Shown piece by piece: positions 58,890 to 64,000 of a DNA stretch of 64,000 nucleotides (its first letter is position 1; each line of letters begins with the position of its first letter). This DNA is from Parasphaerochaeta coccoides DSM 17374 (lineage in GTDB: Bacteria > Spirochaetota > Spirochaetia > Sphaerochaetales > Sphaerochaetaceae): NCBI RefSeq assembly GCF_000208385.1, contig NC_015436.1, forward strand, positions 1,550,001 to 1,614,000, given 5' to 3'. The translations under genes were made by a program, and so were the position numbers. The notes beneath the pieces were generated by a model. That model searched no databases, was not told where the DNA came from, and saw only the letters and a program-made list of their open reading frames with translations.

Positions 58890-60245
58890 TCAGGGCAGAG
58901 GCGAGATGGAAACTACTGGCTCGCCGCCATGAAGCACTCTCATGTCAACGCTGAACCGTTCTGTATTCGGGAGAGAAGCTCCACCATCCATCATGGGCAC
59001 TGCAAACTCCAGGAGCATCCGGATTGAAGGCTTGAGCTGTTCAACGTCTATCTTCAACCAGACATCGTCACCGTAATCCTCCATCTTCAATGCTCCTGAA
59101 AAACTTAACGGCGCAGTCGAGAACTTGTTTATATCAAAACTGAATGATTCCGAATCAATTAGAGGAAATCCAGATACCGTGGCATCCCAGGCGACATCAA
59201 GTTCTTGTATGGAGGTAAACATGGCCTTAATGTCCTCAACCAAGATACCTGTTATCGCTTGGAGGACAGGCGGAAAAGTCTGTTGCAATTCCCCGAAGAT
59301 ATCATCGAACTGAGGGCTTTGCATCTGCAAGGATGACAGAGTTACGGTATAGCGTCCAACTCCGCCTTCTCCTATATCCATTGTATCCAGGGGCAAGAAG
59401 CTCACTGTTCCCTGCCGAGTCTGGAAACCGAATGAGCATCCGCCGAGAGAAAGCGTGAAATCCACATCGTCCGAAATCACACGAGTCATAAGATTTTCAA
59501 TGATGAGAGAATAGTCTTTGAAAAAAAGTTTTCCACTGGAATCCGCGTTGGCAAGATAATGTCCTATGGATGTATATTCTTCAGGTATATCAATCTCGAC
59601 AGACAGGTTCCCCATGGAGACTTCGCCATGATCCATCCCTTGATAATTACTATCACTTACTATATATCCCTTGGAGAAGGATGTGGTAATCTTGTGTTCG
59701 GATAGGTTGAAATCACCTTGCACGTCTTCAAGCTTCACCTCCATGGGAGTATCCCCGTTCATGCGGTACGCAACGGAACCTGCCGACACGGATGATGATA
59801 GCAAATCCATCAGGATACTGGTTTCGTCTCCAGACGTCAGCGTCACAAAGGATGTATCGAAGACATATGCCATGCGCAGATTCTGAATGACCATTTCTTC
59901 ATGATCTATGTCAGTGTTCCACAAATCAGAAACGATAATCTCCACAGGAAGGTCATGGGTGCTGCTGCGGTTCATGAGGAAAGGAATAATCTTCATCACA
60001 GACACATGTATCTCCAGACCACGGACATGTACCTCTCCATTGAACAGCTCGCGGCTCACTGAATTGCCATCAAGGATTAATCGACCAGAGAGCAGTTTTG
60101 CATCCGAGGACAGGGAGTACGTATCCATGACATACCGTTCTATGGCTCGTTCCGCAATCAGGATTCCTGCCACGGCAAGAATCACAATCAAAAAAAAGAC
60201 TGCAAGCAACCATTTCCACCAGTGGCGCTTTTTTTTCACTTCCAT
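58890..60245 (-). CDS. AsmA-like membrane-anchored envelope protein, unknown
   Basis: 451 residues from ATG 60245 with GGGGAGGGG upstream. One N-terminal transmembrane helix (WLLAVFFLIVILAVAGILIA) is followed by ERAIERYV and a long beta-strand-rich periplasmic region (SGRLILDGNSV; FNGEVHVRGLEIHVSVMKIIP; NLSVEIDIPEEYTSIGHYL). This resembles the start of AsmA/TamB/YdgA-type proteins that bridge the periplasm or assist outer membrane lipid transport. The DUF945/YdgA group is another option. It lies 84 bases after the DUF4180 gene. Confidence 0.72.
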   Translation of the reverse strand: MEVKKKRHWWKWLLAVFFLIVILAVAGILIAERAIERYVMDTYSLSSDAKLLSGRLILDGNSVSRELFNGEVHVRGLEIHVSVMKIIPFLMNRSSTHDLPVEIIVSDLWNTDIDHEEMVIQNLRMAYVFDTSFVTLTSGDETSILMDLLSSSVSAGSVAYRMNGDTPMEVKLEDVQGDFNLSEHKITTSFSKGYIVSDSNYQGMDHGEVSMGNLSVEIDIPEEYTSIGHYLANADSSGKLFFKDYSLIIENLMTRVISDDVDFTLSLGGCSFGFQTRQGTVSFLPLDTMDIGEGGVGRYTVTLSSLQMQSPQFDDIFGELQQTFPPVLQAITGILVEDIKAMFTSIQELDVAWDATVSGFPLIDSESFSFDINKFSTAPLSFSGALKMEDYGDDVWLKIDVEQLKPSIRMLLEFAVPMMDGGASLPNTERFSVDMRVLHGGEPVVSISPLP

Positions 60246-60329
60246 GTCTTGCCCCTCCCCCTGCCGTATTGTTATATATGCTGATACGTCATTAATTTTA
60301 TCATGCGGAGCAATGGCTGTCATCCATAA

Positions 60330-60692
60330 CTAACGTGTCAGAAAATCGATGGCTTCCGCCTGTGTCCGGGCAAAGAAGATGCTTCCACTTCTGTTTGATT
60401 CACGGATGAATGCATGCAGGCTTGCGCTACCATATACGGAAAAGTCGCCGACAATAGCGATTAAGAAGCGATAATTGGTGAATTTTTGCAGGATTTCTCC
60501 TGCGACTCCGGTGCGGAGGTCAAAGAAGCTGTCAGAGAAAGCGTCCTTGGATAGTATCATCCTGTTGCATTGCATTTCATAGTTGACCGTAGCCATCATG
60601 TCGAGCGCGGCTTGGGCATCGGAAATTTCTATTCCTGTGGCATTCCCGATTACAATGTCAATGCCAGCTTCCTGTATCTTCTCATACTGCAT
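60330..60692 (-). CDS. DUF4180 family protein
   Basis: 120 residues from ATG 60692, with AAAGGA eight bases upstream. The sequence IVIGNATGIEISDAQAALDMM, then RMILSKDAFSDSFFDLRTGVAGEILQKF (read here as RMILSKDAFSDSFFDL and AGEILQKF) and FLIAIVGDFS-Y-SASL-AFI-ESNR, fits DUF4180, a STAS-like small cytoplasmic domain of unknown role. It lies 139 bases downstream of the small winged-helix gene in the same direction, with a palindrome between them. Confidence 0.82.
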   Translation of the reverse strand: MQYEKIQEAGIDIVIGNATGIEISDAQAALDMMATVNYEMQCNRMILSKDAFSDSFFDLRTGVAGEILQKFTNYRFLIAIVGDFSVYGSASLHAFIRESNRSGSIFFARTQAEAIDFLTR

Positions 60693-60764
60693 GCTTTTTC
60701 CTTTCCGTCCAGCACAACGCACGGACACGATTATTTGACATGGTTATATGGAATATATCATGCA

Positions 60765-60783
60765 TACCATCGGCTTGATGGTA
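60765..60783. promoter_or_regulatory. Palindrome upstream of the DUF4180 gene
   Basis: TACCATC (60765-60771) is inverted as GATGGTA (60777-60783) around five bases. It lies 73 bases upstream of ATG 60692. It could be an operator or the stem of a weak terminator after the winged-helix gene; there is no T run. Confidence 0.45.
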
Positions 60784-60831
60784 AATAAAAATGAAAGAAT
60801 TAAGATTTTTTCCCGGAATGCGCAGGAATGG

Positions 60832-61017
60832 TCAAGACTGTTCTTCTGCCGGAGCGTACTTGCACCTGACCGGAGAATAGATAGCACCGTCCTTTTTCAA
60901 TGCGTCAAAGGCTTTGGCAATCTCATCCTTGTCCAAACCGGATGATTTGGCGATGTCTGACGGCCCAACAGGTTTTCCGGCCGCTTTAATCAAATCCAAT
61001 ACATGTTCTTTCGTCAT
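60832..61017 (-). CDS. Small winged-helix DNA-binding protein
   Basis: 61 residues. MTKEHVLDLIKAAGKPVGPS, followed by DIAKSSGLDKDEIAKAFDALKKDGAIYSP, forms a compact winged helix (helix, helix-turn-helix with recognition helix DKDEIAKAFDALKKDG, short wing ending in SPVRCKYAP). It is short but has a complete domain and a good ribosome site (GGGGGAAC). It might regulate itself or DUF4180; see the palindrome upstream. Confidence 0.78.
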   Translation of the reverse strand: MTKEHVLDLIKAAGKPVGPSDIAKSSGLDKDEIAKAFDALKKDGAIYSPVRCKYAPAEEQS

Positions 61018-61034
61018 AGTGTTCCCCCGTTTGA

Positions 61035-61049
61035 GGCATGTAGCATGCC
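61035..61049. promoter_or_regulatory. Palindrome GGCATG-TAG-CATGCC upstream of the winged-helix gene
   Basis: A perfect six-base inverted repeat with three bases between, 17 bases upstream of ATG 61017 and next to its ribosome site. Position and symmetry suit an autoregulatory operator. Confidence 0.5.
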
Positions 61050-61094
61050 CACTATAAGTTTCACATCTACTCGCGTTGTATGTATCTCTTCCAC

Positions 61095-62087
61095 TTAGAA
61101 AATGTCAAGACCAATGGCTTTCTGGATAGTCTTCAATGTACCGGCGGCTATCGGACGCGCCTTCTCCGCTCCCTTGGCAAGAATCCTGTCCAGGTCACCA
61201 GAACCGACAATTTCCCGATACCGTGCTTGGATGGGAGCAAATTCTTCTATGATCCTGTCCGCGACGGCGGACTTGAAAGCACCATATTGCAGGCTGGAAA
61301 ATTTTGCTTCGGCTTCCTGCGGCGTGATACCTTCAAGAGCTGCATAGATAGTCAGCAGATTTGATATGCCCGGCTGGTTCACTGGGTCATAAGAGACCTT
61401 GTTTACCATGTCGGTCACTGCGGACATGACCTTCTTACGGATGGCTGCTGGCTCATCTTTCAGGAAAATCGTCCCTTTCGTGTTATGTTCCGACTTGCTC
61501 ATCTTCTTTGCGGGATTGTCCAGCGCCATGATGCGCGCACCGACCTTGGTGATGACAGGTTCAGGAACGGAGAATATCTGCCCGAACCGTTTGTTCACCC
61601 TCTCGGCAATGTCACGGGTGAGTTCGACATGCTGTTTCTGGTCGTCTCCGACAGGTACGTAGTCCGCGTTGTACAGCAGGATGTCCGCCGCCATCAACGT
61701 TGGGTATGTATAGAAACCAGCGGTCAGTACATCATTTCTGTTCTTTCCCTGCGCCTTGTCCTTGTACTGGGTCATGCGGTTCAGCTCCCCAAGATACGTC
61801 TGGCAACTGAGGATGAAACCAAGCTGGGCATGTTCCTTGACATCTGTCTGAAGAAAGATGGTGGAACGTTCAGGGTCAAGGCCGCAGGCAAGGTAGAAAG
61901 CCAGGCAGTCACGCAGATTGTCCGTAAGTTCGGCAGGGGTTATCGGGAGCGTGATGCAGTGCAGGTTCGCGATGAAAACGAACATGTGATAGTCTTCCTG
62001 ATAGGTGACGAACTGCTTGATGGCTCCGATATAACTGCCCAGATGCAACTGTCCGCTCGGTTTGATGCCGCTTAACATTGTCTTCAT
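61095..62087 (-). CDS. trpS: Tryptophanyl-tRNA synthetase
   Basis: 330 residues, the usual bacterial length, from ATG 62087 with GGAGG about twelve bases upstream; ATG 62078 is an alternative. The class I signatures are PSGQLHLGSYIGA (HIGH region, HLGS) and KKMSKSEHN (KMSKS). VPVGDDQKQHVELTRDIAERVN is the TrpRS-specific block. It charges tRNA-Trp. Upstream, 62088-62652 is non-coding. Confidence 0.96.
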   Translation of the reverse strand: MKTMLSGIKPSGQLHLGSYIGAIKQFVTYQEDYHMFVFIANLHCITLPITPAELTDNLRDCLAFYLACGLDPERSTIFLQTDVKEHAQLGFILSCQTYLGELNRMTQYKDKAQGKNRNDVLTAGFYTYPTLMAADILLYNADYVPVGDDQKQHVELTRDIAERVNKRFGQIFSVPEPVITKVGARIMALDNPAKKMSKSEHNTKGTIFLKDEPAAIRKKVMSAVTDMVNKVSYDPVNQPGISNLLTIYAALEGITPQEAEAKFSSLQYGAFKSAVADRIIEEFAPIQARYREIVGSGDLDRILAKGAEKARPIAAGTLKTIQKAIGLDIF

Positions 62088-62320
62088 GATTGAATTTGTC
62101 CTCCGACGCCATTTCCGGCCATTGTCCGTTTCCTGTACGGGTTCATTCTTAGAATCCGCACGATGGGACGCCGCCGCGCCTTGCACTGTCACATTAAAAC
62201 ACACTGCCCTATTGATTGCAATGAGGCAAGGATTTGACAGTCAGGAAGATCAATGATTCAGGGCATTGTAATTCCTGTAGTGGCTCATCCTCCTATCCAT
62301 CGCTCCCGCACTACTTCACA

Positions 62321-62384
62321 TCCAGAATTTCAGCGTCTAGAATTTCAGCGTCCAGAATTTCAGCCGAGGCATGTTGACCCTCGG
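62321..62384. repeat. Three tandem 15-bp repeats followed by a hairpin, in the trpS-mgtA gap
   Basis: TCCAGAATTTCAGCG (62321-62335), TCTAGAATTTCAGCG (62336-62350) and TCCAGAATTTCAGCC (62351-62365), then CCGAGG (62364-62369) inverted at CCTCGG (62379-62384). The whole gap 62088-62652 between the divergent trpS and mgtA has no credible gene and must carry both promoters. A second small stem ACCTGT-TGCCTG-ACAGGT lies near 62509-62526. Confidence 0.85.
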
Positions 62385-62652
62385 ACATAAAATAAAATAT
62401 TCTGGGTATACGGAAAAACATCAGGGTTCCGGATTGCCCCTTCAATCATCGGAACTACGGCTTTGCCATGCTTGTGTTGTCCGCTTCTCTCTTGTTAATT
62501 AATGAACGACCTGTTGCCTGACAGGTAATCTGTTGTAAGAGAAAAGAGATTTATTGTTCAGTTCCTGCTTCCCACTCATACGAAGCACGTTGCATGGAGC
62601 TATTCTTTGTTGTGTTCCCTTGGGGGGACTCCTGCCGGAAAGGAGAAAAGAC

Positions 62653-64000
62653 ATGAAGTTCATCACCGGGAAAAACCAAGCCAACCGCATTCGGAAAAAC
62701 AAACATGACAGCGAGACAAAGCTCAGAGCCTTTGCGTTCATGGAACAGGACGAACTTTTTGCCGCCGTCTCATCATCACCGACCGGACTCACTGGCGGCG
62801 AAGCGGAAGACAGACAGGACGAATTCGGGAAGAACATCATCACAGCCGGACTCAAGAACACTCCTCTCCACCGGATGCGGGAAGCCGTGGTCAATCCTTT
62901 CAACATCATTCTGCTGTTCATTGCCTCCGTGACATATTTCACTGATGTCGTAGCAGCCTCACGACCGGATTACGTGACAATCATCATCATCCTTGCCTTG
63001 ATTGTCCTCTCCAGCTTGGTCGCATTCCTCCAAAGCCAGCGTTCCAACGCCGCCGCCGAGAAACTGTCCCACATGATTTCCAATAAAATCCACGCATGGC
63101 GTGACGGAAAGCTTGTTGAGATTCTCCAGGAAGATGTCGTGCCCGGAGACATAATCCATCTTTCGGCAGGTGACATGCTTCCCGCCGATGTGCGGTTCCT
63201 GACGGTGAAGGACACCTTTGTCGCCCAGTCCGCCCTGACCGGAGAATCGAATCCTGTCGAGAAGTTCTCCGATATGAAAAATGAGCGGACGGACGCCTTG
63301 ACCGATGTAAAGAACATCGGTTTCATGGGTTCCAACATAGTCAGCGGAAGCGCCACCGCCCTGGTTCTGGCAACGGGCAACGATACGTATTTCGGCGCAA
63401 TGGCGGAAACGCTTTCCGGCGACAGAGCCAAGACCAGCTTTGAACGAGGTGTCGGAGCGGTCAGCGGACTTCTTGTCCGCATGATGCTGGTCATGTTGCC
63501 CATCGTTTTTCTAATCAACGGCTTTGCCAAAGGAGAATGGCCTCAGGCTCTGCTTTTCTCCATCAGCATTGCCGTGGGACTCACCCCGCATATGCTTCCG
63601 GTCATCATGACTTCGACCCTGGCCAAGGGTGCTGTCTCCATGTCCAGGCACAAGGTAATCGTCCGCACACTCGGCTCAATCCAAAGCTTTGGCGAGATGG
63701 ATGTACTCTGTACCGACAAGACGGGGACATTGACAGAAGACAGGATAGTACTGGAGAAATACATGAACCTCCGTGGAGAGGATGACGCACGTATCCTGCG
63801 CCATGCCTACCTCAACAGTTTCTTCCAGACAGGTTTGAAAAACCTCATTGACCTGGCCATCATTAACAGGGCTGTCCAGAACGGAGATGAGAGCATAACG
63901 GAGAATTACAGCCGGGAAGATGAAATTCCTTTTGATTTCAGTCGTCGGAGAATGAGCGTGGTTCTGGCTGACAAAACCGGCAAGAGGCAGTTGATCACCA
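62653..64000 (+). CDS. mgtA: P-type Mg2+ transporter MgtA (cut by right edge)
   Basis: 449 residues are visible from ATG 62653, with AGGAG eight bases upstream; the frame is open to the window end. The N-terminus is short and polar, then GLTGGEAEDRQDEFGKN (the actuator lead-in of MgtA/MgtB). Next come two helices, the actuator motif TGES (near residue 197) and the phosphorylation loop with DKTGTLTED, Asp at about 355. NPFNIILLFIASVTYFTDV is typical of the Mg2+ (type IIIB) branch rather than Ca2+ pumps. It would import Mg2+ when external Mg2+ is low. No M-box or other known Mg2+ riboswitch was recognised in the leader. Confidence 0.93.
   Translation, partial: MKFITGKNQANRIRKNKHDSETKLRAFAFMEQDELFAAVSSSPTGLTGGEAEDRQDEFGKNIITAGLKNTPLHRMREAVVNPFNIILLFIASVTYFTDVVAASRPDYVTIIIILALIVLSSLVAFLQSQRSNAAAEKLSHMISNKIHAWRDGKLVEILQEDVVPGDIIHLSAGDMLPADVRFLTVKDTFVAQSALTGESNPVEKFSDMKNERTDALTDVKNIGFMGSNIVSGSATALVLATGNDTYFGAMAETLSGDRAKTSFERGVGAVSGLLVRMMLVMLPIVFLINGFAKGEWPQALLFSISIAVGLTPHMLPVIMTSTLAKGAVSMSRHKVIVRTLGSIQSFGEMDVLCTDKTGTLTEDRIVLEKYMNLRGEDDARILRHAYLNSFFQTGLKNLIDLAIINRAVQNGDESITENYSREDEIPFDFSRRRMSVVLADKTGKRQLIT

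Noticed and set aside
62321-62365. Tandem 15-bp repeats as a CRISPR array
   Set aside because: Repeats are contiguous with no spacers and no cas genes are near.
62385-62652. M-box Mg2+ riboswitch in the mgtA leader
   Set aside because: The conserved M-box core sequence was not seen. Only short generic stems are present.

Overview
The window reads as a chromosomal segment of a diderm bacterium of moderate GC content. The most likely source is a spirochaete of the Sphaerochaeta/Treponema type. This is an inference from the Treponema-like EF-P N-terminus, loosely conserved lipoprotein signals, sugar ABC loci with a ROK regulator, and a TolC/MacAB export system. No rRNA, tRNA, CRISPR array, complete insertion sequence or prophage was seen. 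Genes are dense, and many minus-strand neighbours overlap by 1-4 bases (TAATG, TGATG, ATGA, GTGA), which indicates translationally coupled operons.

Layout. 1-12015 (minus): a housekeeping run mnmE, mnmG, rsmG, ftsK, a class IV aminotransferase, a DEAD-box helicase, an ABC exporter and plsC (cut by the left edge). 12166-15059: epmA and efp on plus, with epmB convergent, so the EF-P beta-lysylation pathway is in one place. 15189-17302: an MFS sugar-type transporter and a YhhN membrane protein. 17414-21313: a 1299-residue lipoprotein with a fimbrillin-like N-terminus and about 24 GLUG-type repeats. 21776-27517: a probable operon of a small membrane protein, an MBL hydrolase, polA, coaE and an anchored protein with 31-residue repeats. 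27727-29193: two secreted outer-membrane-type proteins. 29334-37015: histidine kinase, sigma54-type response regulator, pepF, rlmD and nadE. 37150-41658: TolC/MacA/MacB export operon. 42219-46030: hslO, rlmKL, mscL. 46157-49638: a Fic protein with an altered motif, an outer-membrane-type protein and a ROK regulator.

49681-58723 is the most distinctive region. It starts with a truncated sugar-permease remnant beside the ROK gene. It continues with a probable minus-strand operon of a UroD-like methyltransferase homologue, substrate-binding protein, two permeases, an unrecognised 542-residue protein and a CyuA-type cysteine desulfidase. Next comes a divergent YheO/DauR-type regulator that converges on a SIS-domain gene. 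TTGTAA/TTACAA inverted repeats lie upstream of both the UroD-like gene and the SIS gene. Together these suggest a regulated uptake and catabolic system of unknown substrate.

58890-64000: an AsmA-like anchored protein, a DUF4180 protein, a small winged-helix protein, trpS, a 565-base non-coding stretch with three tandem 15-bp repeats, and an MgtA-type Mg2+ ATPase cut by the right edge.

Functions were assigned by reading motifs by eye. No database search was run.
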